Part shown: positions 32,111 to 41,052 of the stretch, piece after piece
Layout of the letters: every line of letters starts with the position of its first letter
Numbering within the stretch: the stretch's first letter is position 1
Made by a program: the position numbers and the translations under genes
NCBI GenBank assembly: GCA_036504335.1
Contig: DASXVJ010000023.1
Span: 248,001 to 312,000, forward strand
Length of the DNA stretch: 64,000 nucleotides
Reading direction: 5' to 3'
From: Fen-183 sp036504335
GTDB taxonomy: Bacteria; Acidobacteriota; Thermoanaerobaculia; UBA5066
The notes under the pieces: model-generated
Databases searched by the model: none
Told to the model about the DNA's origin: nothing
The model's input: the letters and a program-made list of their open reading frames with translations, nothing else

Positions 32111-33621
32111 CGCTTGCCGGGCGTCGAGGGCGGCGTCATCGCCGAGGGGAGCGTCTTCTTCATCGCCGCGAGGACCGGCTCGTTCCCCGCGGGCGGCAGG
32201 AAGCCGTGGTGCGTGAGGATGTGCCAGATCCGGCCGACGACCGCTTCGTTGAGGAGCGGCTTGCCGATCACGTCCGTCGCGCCCGACTGGATCGCGAACG
32301 CGAAGTGGCTGCGGTCGAGGCGCGCCGATGTGAGGACGACGGGCAGCGCGGCCGTCTGCGGCTGCGCCTTGATCACGCGCGTGACGTCGAAGCCGTCCAT
32401 CCCGGGCAGCTGCACGTCCATGAGGAGGAGGTCGACCGTGTCCTGGAGGAGCCGCTCGAGCGCCTCGGGGCCGTCCTTGGCCTCGAGCGTCCGGCAGCCG
32501 TGGCGCCCGAGGAGGTCCGCGAGCGACTTGCGGCTCTTCGCGTCGCCCTCGACGAGGAGGATGACGGGCGGGCGGTTCTTCGCGACGGGCGGCGTCGGGG
32601 CCACGCTGGCCGGGACGACGGCCGTCGTCGGGCGGACGGGCGTCGGCATTCCCGCCAGGTCGAGCATCGCGCTCGCCTGCGTGACCGCCGGAGCGGGCAC
32701 GCCGGGGCTCGGGCTCGCGGGGGGCGGAGGCGCGGGAGCCTCGAACGCGGGGGTCTCTCCGGAGACGGGCGCCCCCTCGCGGAACGGCGGGAGCATCGCG
32801 AGCTCGGCCTCGAGGTCGGCGGCGGAAGCGAAGCGCGCGGCGGGATCCTTCGCGAGCGCCCGGTACGTGATCGCGATGAACTCCGGCGCGATGTGCGTCA
32901 TGTGGCGGAGGTCGTCGGGCGGCGGCTCGGAGACGTGCTTCATCGCGATCACGAGCGGCGACTCGCCGTCGTACGGCACGTGGCCCGTGAGGAGCTCGTA
33001 GGCCATGACGCCGATCGAGTAGACGTCGCTCCGCGCGTCCGTCGGGCGGCCGAGCGCCTGCTCGGGCGACATGTAGTGCGGCGTCCCCACCATGACGCTG
33101 TCGAGCGTGAGCTGCTCGGTCGTTTTCCCGCGTGCGAGGCCGAAGTCGAGGATGGCGACGGCGCCCGAGTCCTCGAGCATCACGTTCTGGGACTTCAGGT
33201 CGCGGTGGATGATCCCGAGCTTGTGCGCCGCGTCGCTCCCGAGCGCGATCTGCCGGAGGATCGAGATCGCGCGGGCCTGCGGGATGCGGCCTTCCGTCTG
33301 GATGACCGTCCTCAGGTCCTTGCCCGGGACGTACTCCATCGTGATGTAAGGGAAGTCCCCGCTCATTCCGAAGTCGTGGATGCGGGCGACGTTCGGGTGC
33401 TTGATCTTGCGGTTGAGGTTGATCTCGCGCTTGAACCGCTGGAGGAGCTGCTGGTCGTCCGTCTCCCAGTCGGGGGAGAGCACCTTGATCGCGACGACGT
33501 CCTCGAGGTCCAGGTCTTGCGCCTTGAAGACGATGCCCATGCCTCCTCGCCCGACGGTTTCGAGCCATCGGTAGCGGGTGAGCCCTTCGAAGAACTTCTG
33601 GCGGAGGCGATCGAGGTTCAT
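32107..33621 (-). CDS. Serine/threonine kinase fused to a response-regulator receiver domain
   Basis: 504 aa, cytoplasmic. The kinase domain (about 18-280) has GRGGMGIVFKAQD, the VAIK Lys, IIHRDLKSQNVM, ILDFGLARG and GTPHYMSPEQAL. A Pro/Ala-rich linker (about 285-350) leads to a CheY-like receiver (about 352-475) with MDVQLPGMDGF as phosphoacceptor region, the Thr/Ser in LPVVLTSARL and the Lys in DVIGKPLLNE. This puts Hanks-type and two-component signalling in one chain. I start at ATG 33621; the frame is open far upstream, but that part lies inside another gene. Confidence 0.9.
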   Translation of the reverse strand: MNLDRLRQKFFEGLTRYRWLETVGRGGMGIVFKAQDLDLEDVVAIKVLSPDWETDDQQLLQRFKREINLNRKIKHPNVARIHDFGMSGDFPYITMEYVPGKDLRTVIQTEGRIPQARAISILRQIALGSDAAHKLGIIHRDLKSQNVMLEDSGAVAILDFGLARGKTTEQLTLDSVMVGTPHYMSPEQALGRPTDARSDVYSIGVMAYELLTGHVPYDGESPLVIAMKHVSEPPPDDLRHMTHIAPEFIAITYRALAKDPAARFASAADLEAELAMLPPFREGAPVSGETPAFEAPAPPPPASPSPGVPAPAVTQASAMLDLAGMPTPVRPTTAVVPASVAPTPPVAKNRPPVILLVEGDAKSRKSLADLLGRHGCRTLEAKDGPEALERLLQDTVDLLLMDVQLPGMDGFDVTRVIKAQPQTAALPVVLTSARLDRSHFAFAIQSGATDVIGKPLLNEAVVGRIWHILTHHGFLPPAGNEPVLAAMKKTLPSAMTPPSTPGKR

Positions 33622-33735
33622 GGTGGCGGCGGGGCCGGTGCCGTAGCGTAGCAACTTCGGGGGCGGGACGGGCGGACTCTCGTAATTCTGCGGAAGGGCG
33701 TAATCTCCCGCCCCTACGCTGCGTCTGATTCTCAA

Positions 33736-35655
33736 ATGAACCTCGCTCCGAGCCTCGCCCTCCTGTCGATCCTGGCCATCGAGCCGGCGACGGGGCCAGA
33801 GTCCGTCGCCGGAGCCCCGGAGCCCGTTTCGGCCGCCGATTGCACCTTCGTGCCGTCGCACGCCGACCCGGACGGGCGCCTCCGGCGCGTGGCCCTCTCG
33901 CGCGGCACACAGGCGTTCGCGTCGTCCCATCCCGCGGCGGCCGGACCCGCGTTTCTGCCCTCCGCGCGCCTCCGCCGGGTCAACTACGTGGACGACGAGA
34001 TCTTCGGGAAGATGGACGCGGCGCGCGTCGCCCCGGCGCCGCTGGCCTCCGACGCGGAGTTTCTCCGCCGGGTCACGCTCGACCTCACGGGCCGCATCCC
34101 GGACGCCGCGACCGCGGCCGCGTTCCTCGCCGACCCGTCTCCCGACAAGCGCGGCCGGATGATCGACACGCTCCTCGTTTCCGACGCCTTCGTCGACCGC
34201 TGGACGTTCTTCTACGACGAGATGTTCCAGAACACCGCGTTCGCGTCCAGCGGCCGCCTCTATCCCCAGGGCCGCAATGCGCTGCACGCGTACTTCCAGG
34301 ACGCCGTGCGCTCCGGGAAGCCGTGGGACGTCATGGCGCGCGAGATCATCGGCGCGACGGGCGTGAACACGTCCGCCGGCGCCGCGAACTACGTCGTGCG
34401 CCAGATCCAGGCGAACGGGCCGGCCCAGGACACGTACGACAACCTCGCCGCCTCGACGGCGGCCGTGTTTCTCGGGACGAGCGCGGTCTTCTGCACGTCT
34501 TGCCACAACGGCCAGGGCCACCTCGACGCGATCAACCTCTGGGGCTCGGCCGTGAAGCGCCAGGACTTCTGGGGGATGTCGTCGTTCTACTCGCGCGCGA
34601 CGGCCGTGCGCTCCGGCACGACGAACGCGGATTATTACTACACCGTCGGCGAGCGGCCGACGGGCAACTATCTCCTGAACACGACGACGGGGAACAAGAC
34701 CGACCGCACGGCCGCGTACTACACGACGAGCCCTGCCGGGATGACGTCGATCAACCCGGCGTACCTGAGGTCGCCGCTCGCCCCGGGCGGCGGCGCGCCG
34801 GCGAGCGGCGAGGGCTTCCGGCAGGCGCTCGGACGCCTCGTGACGAACGACCCGCAGTTCGCGCGCGCGGCGGTGAATTACATCTGGAAGGAGATGTTCA
34901 AGGCCGGCATCGTCGAGCCCGCGGACGCCTTCGACCCGATGCGGCAGGATCCCGCGAATCCGCCGGTCGGGAGCTGGACGATTCAGCCGACGCACCCGGC
35001 CCTCCTCGCGAGGCTCGCCGAGGACTATGCGGGGCACGGCTGCGACCTGCGCTACATCCTCGGCGTGATGGCGAAGTCGAGCGCCTACCAGCTGTCGTCT
35101 TTCTACTCCGGGACGTGGAGCGAGTCGTACGCGCCTTATTTCGCGCGGCACTTCGCGCGCCGCCTGACCGCCGAGGAAGTGTTCGACGCGATCACGCGCG
35201 CGACGAACGTCGGGGCGAACATCCCGGTGAGCGGCGGCATGCCGAACGTGACGCTTGCGATGCAGCTGCCCGACGTCCAGGAGCCGGGTGGCGGCACCGT
35301 GATCGGAAATTTCCTGAACGCCTTCCTGCGCGCCGACCGCGACGGCGATGCGCGGTCGAACGAGTTCTCGGTGTCGCAGGCGCTCCTGATGCTTAACGAC
35401 ACCACCGTCACGAGCCGCATCAAGAGCGCGACGGCGGGATCCGCGGTGCAGAAGCTCGTCGCCGCGAACGCGACCCCTGCGCAGATCGTGACGTCGCTGT
35501 ACCTCTCGACCCTGTCTCGCAACCCGAGCGCGGGAGAGCTCGCCGCGGGCGTCGCGCTCTTCTCGAGCCCGCCGAACGGGGAGACGAAGGCCCAGGTGGC
35601 CGAGGACCTCCAGTTCGCGCTCCTCAACAAGCTCGACTTCCTCTACAACTACTGA
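33736..35655 (+). CDS. Secreted DUF1549/DUF1553-type protein with one heme c motif
   Basis: 639 aa with an N-terminal hydrophobic signal-like segment. It belongs to the planctomycete-cytochrome-associated class: a DUF1549 region (LRRVTLDLTGRIPDAATAAAF, DAFVDRWTFFYDEM) and a DUF1553 region toward the C-terminus (RRLTAEEVFDAITRA, LSTLSRNPSAGELAAG). C253-TS-C256-H257 is a single c-type heme site. Probably an extracytoplasmic oxidoreductase or binding protein acting with the DUF1501 protein encoded 8 nt downstream. Its biochemical role is not established. Confidence 0.82.
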   Translation: MNLAPSLALLSILAIEPATGPESVAGAPEPVSAADCTFVPSHADPDGRLRRVALSRGTQAFASSHPAAAGPAFLPSARLRRVNYVDDEIFGKMDAARVAPAPLASDAEFLRRVTLDLTGRIPDAATAAAFLADPSPDKRGRMIDTLLVSDAFVDRWTFFYDEMFQNTAFASSGRLYPQGRNALHAYFQDAVRSGKPWDVMAREIIGATGVNTSAGAANYVVRQIQANGPAQDTYDNLAASTAAVFLGTSAVFCTSCHNGQGHLDAINLWGSAVKRQDFWGMSSFYSRATAVRSGTTNADYYYTVGERPTGNYLLNTTTGNKTDRTAAYYTTSPAGMTSINPAYLRSPLAPGGGAPASGEGFRQALGRLVTNDPQFARAAVNYIWKEMFKAGIVEPADAFDPMRQDPANPPVGSWTIQPTHPALLARLAEDYAGHGCDLRYILGVMAKSSAYQLSSFYSGTWSESYAPYFARHFARRLTAEEVFDAITRATNVGANIPVSGGMPNVTLAMQLPDVQEPGGGTVIGNFLNAFLRADRDGDARSNEFSVSQALLMLNDTTVTSRIKSATAGSAVQKLVAANATPAQIVTSLYLSTLSRNPSAGELAAGVALFSSPPNGETKAQVAEDLQFALLNKLDFLYNY

Positions 35656-35663
35656 GGGCCGCC

Positions 35664-37064
35664 ATGAAGACGCTCCTCCCGAGCTTTCCCGCTTCCGGCG
35701 CGACCCCGGTGAACGGCCCGGACCTCTCCCGCCGCGGCTTCCTGCAGTTCGGCGCGGGCGGCCTCGTCGCCTCGTGGTTCCTGAAGTCGCCCGCGGCGGC
35801 GTGGGCGGCGGAGTCCGCGGCCGTGACGACGCGGAACACCGCGAAGAACGTCATCTTCGTCTTCCTGCCCGGCGCTCCGAGCCAGGTCGACACGTGGGAC
35901 CTCAAGGAGGGCGCGTGGACGCCGTCCGACTTCGCGCCGGCGGGCTTCGGCGGCGGGCTGCGCTTCCCCGCGGGCCTCATGCCGAACCTCGCGAACCGCC
36001 TCGGCGACGTTTCGATCGTGCGCTCGATGAAGTCCGCGGCGCTCGTCCACGGGCTCGGTCAGACGTGGGTCCAGATCGCCCGCAACCCGACGGGAGCGAC
36101 CGGCGCCATCGCGCCGAACCTGGGCGCGGTCGCGGCTCTCGAGCTCGAGAAGCAGCGCGGGCCGAACGACGTCCTCCCGGCGTTCCTGTCGCTGAACACG
36201 CAGGCCGGCCTCTCGGGCGCGGGCTATTTCCCGTCCACGTACTCGCCGTTCGTCGTCCAGCCGTCCACGACGGGGCTCGCGAGCCTCACGCACCCCGACG
36301 GCGCGACGCGTCTCGGGACGCGCTGGAACGACCTTGCGCAGCTCGACGCGGCGCTCCGCTCCGGCCAGCCGCTCGGCAAGGCCGCGGCCGATGCCGTGAA
36401 CTTCTACAACCAGGCCAAGGTGCTGATCGACACGCCGGCCGTGAACGACCTCTTCAAGTACACGACGGCGGACTCGCAGCGCTACGGCAACTCGTCCTTC
36501 GGCAACGCCTGCCTCGTCGCCAAGCAGCTCCTCGCGGGCGGCCGCGGCGCGCGCTTCGTCATGGTGTCCGTCGGCGGCTGGGACATGCACAGCAACATCT
36601 ACGCGAAGACCGGGACGAGCCTCTACAGCCAGATGGGGCAGGTGGACCCGGCGCTCGCGAGCCTCATCGGCGACCTCAAGGCCGCGCCGGGGAAGACCGC
36701 CGGAAAGACGCTCTTCGACGAGACGCTGATCGTCATGGCGGGAGAGTTCGGCCGGACGGTCGGCGCCCTGAACGGCCAGGCCGGCCGCGACCACTTCGCG
36801 AACTACAGCGCCGTCTTCGCGGGTGGCGGCGTCAAGGGCGGGCAGGTCATCGGCGCGACGGACGCGACGGGCGCCACGATCACGGACTCGGGCGTGACGG
36901 GCCGGACCGAGCTCCGGGCCGAGGACCTCGCGTGCACGGTCTACTCGGCGCTCGGGATCGACTGGACGACGACGCGCCACGACGACCCGCTCGGCCGCGG
37001 CTTCGAGTACGTTCCGAACGCAGGCGCGGGCGTGTACGCGCCCATCGACCGGCTGTTCGGCTGA
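35664..37064 (+). CDS. Tat-exported DUF1501 protein
   Basis: 466 aa. Tat motif LSRRGFLQFG (about 24-33) with a hydrophobic follow-on. The DUF1501 body shows FVFLPGAPSQVDTWD, SVGGWDMHSN and the sulfatase/phosphatase-like MAGEFGRTVG with GRDHF downstream, so an alkaline-phosphatase-like fold with bound metal is likely. It forms an operon with the DUF1549/1553 protein (8-nt gap). A second DUF1501 gene with a different partner lies at 43071. Confidence 0.85.
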   Translation: MKTLLPSFPASGATPVNGPDLSRRGFLQFGAGGLVASWFLKSPAAAWAAESAAVTTRNTAKNVIFVFLPGAPSQVDTWDLKEGAWTPSDFAPAGFGGGLRFPAGLMPNLANRLGDVSIVRSMKSAALVHGLGQTWVQIARNPTGATGAIAPNLGAVAALELEKQRGPNDVLPAFLSLNTQAGLSGAGYFPSTYSPFVVQPSTTGLASLTHPDGATRLGTRWNDLAQLDAALRSGQPLGKAAADAVNFYNQAKVLIDTPAVNDLFKYTTADSQRYGNSSFGNACLVAKQLLAGGRGARFVMVSVGGWDMHSNIYAKTGTSLYSQMGQVDPALASLIGDLKAAPGKTAGKTLFDETLIVMAGEFGRTVGALNGQAGRDHFANYSAVFAGGGVKGGQVIGATDATGATITDSGVTGRTELRAEDLACTVYSALGIDWTTTRHDDPLGRGFEYVPNAGAGVYAPIDRLFG

Positions 37065-37074
37065 AAATACACGC

Positions 37075-38019
37075 GTGAGGCCCCTTTCGCCGCTGGCCCC
37101 GATGCTCGCGACGCGCGTCAAGGAGCCGTTCAGCCGGCGCGGCTGGGTCTTCGAACCGAAGTACGACGGCTGGCGCATCGTCGCGATCCGCCGGAAGGGC
37201 CGCGTCACGCTCGCCACGCGCCGGGGGATCGACCTCGCCGAGGACCTTCCGGACATCGTGAAGGCGGTCGAGGCGCTGCCCGGCGGGAATCTCGCGGTGG
37301 ACGGCGAGCTCGTCGTCCTCGACGACCGGGGCGTGTCGAGCTTCCAGTTCCTTCAGCAGAGGAATGAGCCGGGCGCGAGGCCTCCGGCGCTCGTCCTCTT
37401 CGACTGCCTGGACGCGGACGGCGTCTCGCTGATGTCGCTCCCGCTCGGGGAGCGCCGCGCCGCCCTCGAGGCGCTCGTCGGGAAGCACCCGGCGCCGCCT
37501 CTTGCGCTCGCGGAGCGGCTCGGGACGGACGGCGCCGCCGCGTTCGCGAAGGCCGTGAAGAAGGGATGGGAGGGGGTCGTCGGGAAGGACCTCTCCTCGC
37601 CGTACGAGTCCGGCCGGCGCTCCCTGCGCTGGCTGAAGGTCAAGGTGCGGCGCGAGCAGGAATTCGTCATCGGCGGGCTCACGCTGCCGAGCGATCCGCG
37701 CCCGCATTTCGGGGCCCTCCTCGTGGGCCTCTACGAGGAGAAGCACCTGCGCTTCTGCGGCGCGGTCGGGACCGGGTTCTCCGACAAGATCCTCCTCTCG
37801 CTCCTCGAGAAGCTCGAGCCGCTGCACCAGGACGCGTGCCCGTTCTCGCCGGCGCCGCATGGCGTGAAGGACGCGGCGTGGGTCAAGCCGTCGCTCGTCG
37901 CGCAGGTCGCGTACGCCGAGTGGACGGGCGAGCTGCGGCTCCGCCAGCCGTCGTTCCTCGGACTGCGGGAGGACAAGGACCCGCGGGAATGCGTCTGGGC
38001 GGAGAGAGAGATTTCCTAG
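37075..38019 (+). CDS. ATP-dependent DNA ligase, LigD-type ligase domain alone
   Basis: 314 aa. The nucleotidyltransferase motif I is EPKYDGWR (adenylated Lys in KYDG), with DGELVVLDD (motif III), GWEGVVGKD (IV) and RWLKVK (V), followed by an OB-fold domain (about 205-310). It matches the ligase module of bacterial end-joining LigD but lacks polymerase and nuclease domains, and no ku gene is nearby. The GTG start is 10 nt after the DUF1501 stop. A weak GAAAAT lies 6 nt upstream of it. Confidence 0.87.
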   Translation: MRPLSPLAPMLATRVKEPFSRRGWVFEPKYDGWRIVAIRRKGRVTLATRRGIDLAEDLPDIVKAVEALPGGNLAVDGELVVLDDRGVSSFQFLQQRNEPGARPPALVLFDCLDADGVSLMSLPLGERRAALEALVGKHPAPPLALAERLGTDGAAAFAKAVKKGWEGVVGKDLSSPYESGRRSLRWLKVKVRREQEFVIGGLTLPSDPRPHFGALLVGLYEEKHLRFCGAVGTGFSDKILLSLLEKLEPLHQDACPFSPAPHGVKDAAWVKPSLVAQVAYAEWTGELRLRQPSFLGLREDKDPRECVWAEREIS

Positions 38020-38032
38020 AAGGGATCGGAGC

Positions 38033-39427
38033 TCAGGGGACGATCGTGATCGTGGCTTGCATGTTGTTGTGGTCGTTCTGGTTCGGTGCGCAGGTCGTTT
38101 GCGTGCAGGCGTAGGTGTAGACGGGGCCCGGGAAGCCGAGCATGCCGGCGGTCGGCGTGAAGTTCACCGTGCAAGGCAAATTCGACCGGATGACGTCGCA
38201 CGTCGTGATTCCGAGGACGGCGATTCCTCCGACGCCGTGCGTCTTGGCCTCGGAGGCGGGCGTCGTCCACGTGATCGTGTAGGGCTGGCCGACCTTCAGG
38301 TTCACGTTGTTGTTTCCGGCGCCGCTGCAGGGACCCGTCAGGCAGACGAACGTCCACTTCGTGTTGTTCGTCGTCGTCGCGGAGATCGTCACCGCGATCG
38401 CAGCCGCTGTGGCCACGACGACGTCCTTCGCCGCCGCGCCCGTCCCGGCCGCGTTGCCGGCGAAGTGGGAGGTCTTGTACGTTCCCGCGGCCGCGTAGGT
38501 GTGCTGAACCGTCGTTCCGGAGGTCGCGGTGGTGCCGTCGCCGAATGACCAGAGCTGGCTCGTCGGGGAGTTCGTCGACGTGTCCGTGAACGTGGCCGCC
38601 TGTCCCGGGGCGGGGCTCGCGGGCGCCACGGTGTAGGACGCGACGGGCGCCGGCGCGGAGACGTTCGGCTCGGCCGTCATGACGATCGCGAAGGGGTCGC
38701 CGGAGGCGTTGTTGATGACCGAAGCGAAGGATAGAACCGGCTGATCGCTCGTGAATTCGACCCAGAGGTTCGTGTCCGCGACTCCCGCGACGCCCGGGAA
38801 GGAGGCCCAGTTGCCGATCTGGACGAAGCCGTTCGCCCCGAGCGCCGGGAGCGTGGCCGACGAGAGCTGCGAACCGTCGCCCTTGCGGACCTTTGCGGTC
38901 ACGTTCGCGTCCTGCGTCCCCGGGTTCGTGAAGACGAGGTTCGTCCGGTAGCCCGTCGCGAGGTCCACGCTCGCGGCGAGCTGGACGAGCGTGCCGTTCT
39001 TCAGGGCGGCCGTGGCGTCGAGGCCAGGCAGCCACTGTCCCGACACCGAGCCGTTGCCGCACGCGTTGTAGTTGTTGACCGACGAGGAGACGATGATCGC
39101 GCCGGACGTCTGAAAGCGGATCGGCCCGAACGAGCCGTTGTCCAGCGTGCGCCCGAACAGCGACCCGACGATGTTGTCGAAGGACTGCTGCGTCCGTGGC
39201 GAGAGGGTCTGAATCGCGGCCGTGAACGTCTGGCCGGAAACCTGGTCGTAGAGGACGGGCGTGTAGTTGATCGGCGAGTTCGTCGGGTTGAAGACGCGCA
39301 CGTCGCTCCGGAACTCCGCCCCGCCGGCGCCGCGGCGGTATACCGAGGACGGGATCACGACGTCGGCCGACGCAGCCGGAGCGGCGAACAGGGCTGCGAG
39401 AGCGAGAACGAGAGCGCGCGATGCCAT
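38033..39427 (-). CDS. Secreted PKD-domain protein with C-terminal CuA-like cupredoxin motif
   Basis: 464 aa with a signal peptide (ends near AASADVV). Residues about 25-250 form a beta-rich domain with SVYRRGAGGAEFRSDVRVFN at its start, common in secreted Acidobacteriota proteins. A PKD domain occupies about 272-345 (SFGDGTTATSG, QHTYAAAGTY). The last 110 residues look like a cupredoxin: THGVGG supplies a His, and C-x4-C-x6-H-x2-M (YACTQTTCAPNQNDHNNM) resembles the CuA/type-1 ligand loop with longer spacing. Could be an extracellular electron-transfer or copper protein. GGAGGAATT precedes the ATG. Confidence 0.72.
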   Translation of the reverse strand: MASRALVLALAALFAAPAASADVVIPSSVYRRGAGGAEFRSDVRVFNPTNSPINYTPVLYDQVSGQTFTAAIQTLSPRTQQSFDNIVGSLFGRTLDNGSFGPIRFQTSGAIIVSSSVNNYNACGNGSVSGQWLPGLDATAALKNGTLVQLAASVDLATGYRTNLVFTNPGTQDANVTAKVRKGDGSQLSSATLPALGANGFVQIGNWASFPGVAGVADTNLWVEFTSDQPVLSFASVINNASGDPFAIVMTAEPNVSAPAPVASYTVAPASPAPGQAATFTDTSTNSPTSQLWSFGDGTTATSGTTVQHTYAAAGTYKTSHFAGNAAGTGAAAKDVVVATAAAIAVTISATTTNNTKWTFVCLTGPCSGAGNNNVNLKVGQPYTITWTTPASEAKTHGVGGIAVLGITTCDVIRSNLPCTVNFTPTAGMLGFPGPVYTYACTQTTCAPNQNDHNNMQATITIVP

Positions 39428-39495
39428 GCAATTCCTCCGTCGGACGGGAGTCTAGACGGCGCTCCGCCGATCGAGGTTGACGGACGTCACTCCAT

Positions 39496-39501
39496 TAGAC
39501 T
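39496..39501 (+). promoter_or_regulatory. -10-like TAGACT before the epimerase gene
   Basis: TAGACT ends 9 nt before the ATG at 39511. A TTGACG lies at 39477-39482, but only 13 nt upstream, short for a standard -35. Confidence 0.4.
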
Positions 39502-39510
39502 CCGCCGCAC

Positions 39511-40452
39511 ATGAGCTTCTGGGCAGGCCGCCGCGTCCTCGTCACCGGGGGAGGAGGGTTTCTCGGGCAGGCGCTCGTCGAGACCCTGCGGCGACGCGGG
39601 GCCGGCGAGGTCCTCGCGCCGCGTGCGGCCGAGCTCGACCTGCGCGAGCGGGACGCCGTCCGCGCGGCGCTCGAGCGCGAGAAGCCCGATGTCGTCGTCC
39701 ATGCCGCGGCCGTGGTCGGCGGCATCGGCGCGAACCGCGCCCATCCCGGCCGCTTCTTCTACGAGAACGCGATCATGGGGATCCAGCTCATCGAGGAAGC
39801 CCGACGCGCGGGCGTCGCGAAGTTCGTCTGTCTCGGGACGATCTGCGCGTACCCGAAGTTCACGCCGGTGCCGTTCCGCGAGGAGGACCTCTGGAACGGG
39901 TATCCCGAGGAGACGAACGCGCCCTACGGCCTCGCGAAGAAGATGCTCCTCGTTCAGCTCCAGGCCTACCGGCAGGAGTACGGCTTCGACGGGATCTACC
40001 TCCTGCCCGTGAACCTCTACGGCCCGCGCGACAACTTCGACCTCGCGACGAGCCACGTGATCCCCGCGATGATCCGGAAGTTCCTCGAGGCGCAGGCCGC
40101 GGGCGCCCCGGAAGTCGTCCTCTGGGGCGACGGCTCCCCGACGCGCGAGTTCCTCTACGTCGACGACGCAGCCGAGGGGATCGTCGCGGCGGCCGAGGCG
40201 TACGACGGGGCCGAACCCGTGAACCTCGGCTCCGGCGAGGAGATCGCGGTGCGCGACCTCGCGCGCCTCGTGGCGGGCGCGACCGGCCACACGGGCGCGA
40301 TCCGCTGGGACGCGACGCAGCCGAACGGCCAGCCGCGCCGGCGCCTCGACGTCTCGCGCGCCGCGAGCCTGTTCGGGTGGCGGGCGAAGACGACGCTCGC
40401 CGACGGACTCAGGCGGACGGTCGACTGGTACCGGGCCACCTTCCGGCCCTGA
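39511..40452 (+). CDS. GDP-L-fucose synthase-like epimerase/reductase
   Basis: 313 aa extended SDR enzyme. NADP-binding VTGGGGFLGQAL, AAVVGGIGANRAHPG (a GDP-fucose synthase signature), the Ser/Thr region LGTICAYPK, the active-site YGLAKK, and LYGPRDNFDLATSHVIPAMI all match the Fcl/WcaG family. It converts GDP-4-keto-6-deoxymannose to GDP-fucose. The usual partner GDP-mannose dehydratase is not in the window, so a related epimerase is not excluded. Confidence 0.82.
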   Translation: MSFWAGRRVLVTGGGGFLGQALVETLRRRGAGEVLAPRAAELDLRERDAVRAALEREKPDVVVHAAAVVGGIGANRAHPGRFFYENAIMGIQLIEEARRAGVAKFVCLGTICAYPKFTPVPFREEDLWNGYPEETNAPYGLAKKMLLVQLQAYRQEYGFDGIYLLPVNLYGPRDNFDLATSHVIPAMIRKFLEAQAAGAPEVVLWGDGSPTREFLYVDDAAEGIVAAAEAYDGAEPVNLGSGEEIAVRDLARLVAGATGHTGAIRWDATQPNGQPRRRLDVSRAASLFGWRAKTTLADGLRRTVDWYRATFRP

Positions 40453-40458
40453 TATCGT
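40453..40458 (+). promoter_or_regulatory. -10-like TATCGT before the hemerythrin gene
   Basis: TATCGT ends 6 nt before the GTG at 40465, overlapping the stop codon of the epimerase. No ribosome-binding site between. Confidence 0.35.
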
Positions 40459-40464
40459 CCGGCC

Positions 40465-40875
40465 GTGGCGCTCGACCGCGACCTTCGTCTCGACGTTCCA
40501 GCCATCGACGCCGAGCACGCGCTCCAGATCGACCTCGTCGAGGCGCTCGGCCGCGCGGTCGCGGAGGGCAAGAGCCGCGAGGTCGCCGACGAGATTCTCG
40601 AGAAGCTCCTCGACTACACGCGCGTCCACTTCCTCGCCGAGGAGCTCATGATGCGGATGGAGGGCTATCCCGGGTACGAGGCCCACCACGGCGAGCACGG
40701 CGAGCTCCTGGCCGAGCTCCAGAAGCTCCGCGCGGCGTACGAGGGCGGGCCGCTGCCCATGACCCATGTCGCCGTCGCCGGGCTGCGCTCGTGGCTCTCC
40801 GGCCACCTGAGGACCCAGGACCGGGCGTTCGCGAACTTCCTGGCCGCGAAAGCCGCGGGACGGTCCTTGCTCTGA
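40465..40875 (+). CDS. Bacteriohemerythrin
   Basis: 136 aa four-helix, di-iron O2-binding protein. Iron ligands are in IDAEHALQI (His), the RVHFLAEELMM block (His, Glu), EAHHGEHGELL (His) and SGHLRTQDRAF (His, Asp). It may carry or sense oxygen or NO. It is a single-domain form without a methyl-accepting or cyclase partner. GTG start. Confidence 0.86.
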   Translation: MALDRDLRLDVPAIDAEHALQIDLVEALGRAVAEGKSREVADEILEKLLDYTRVHFLAEELMMRMEGYPGYEAHHGEHGELLAELQKLRAAYEGGPLPMTHVAVAGLRSWLSGHLRTQDRAFANFLAAKAAGRSLL

Positions 40876-40885
40876 CACACGGACC

Positions 40886-40920
40886 GAGACGCCGTCTCAG
40901 CTAAACCGTTGCGCCGCAAC
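40886..40920 (+). terminator. Two small hairpins after the hemerythrin gene
   Basis: GAGAC-GCC-GTCTC (40886-40898) and GTTGC-GCC-GCAAC (40908-40920) are consecutive 5-bp stems with identical GCC loops, 11-45 nt past the hemerythrin stop. No T-run. The rest of 40921-41052 has a CCGG-TTGT-CCGG and an AACTG-AA-CAGTT repeat, and no gene. Confidence 0.3.
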
Positions 40921-41052
40921 GCGTTCGGCGCCGGGCCGTTTTCCGCGATAGGTGCCGACACTCCCGGCTAGAGATCCAGGTCACATTCAGCCGGTTGTCC
41001 GGCCGAACTGAACAGTTTCCATCGACGTGCGGTTAAGCCGCGGGAGTACGGG

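Noticed and set aside
33622..35151. Extension of the kinase-receiver frame beyond ATG 33621 on the - strand
   Set aside because: It lies antisense to the DUF1549/1553 gene and has shadow composition; the kinase domain starts right after ATG 33621.
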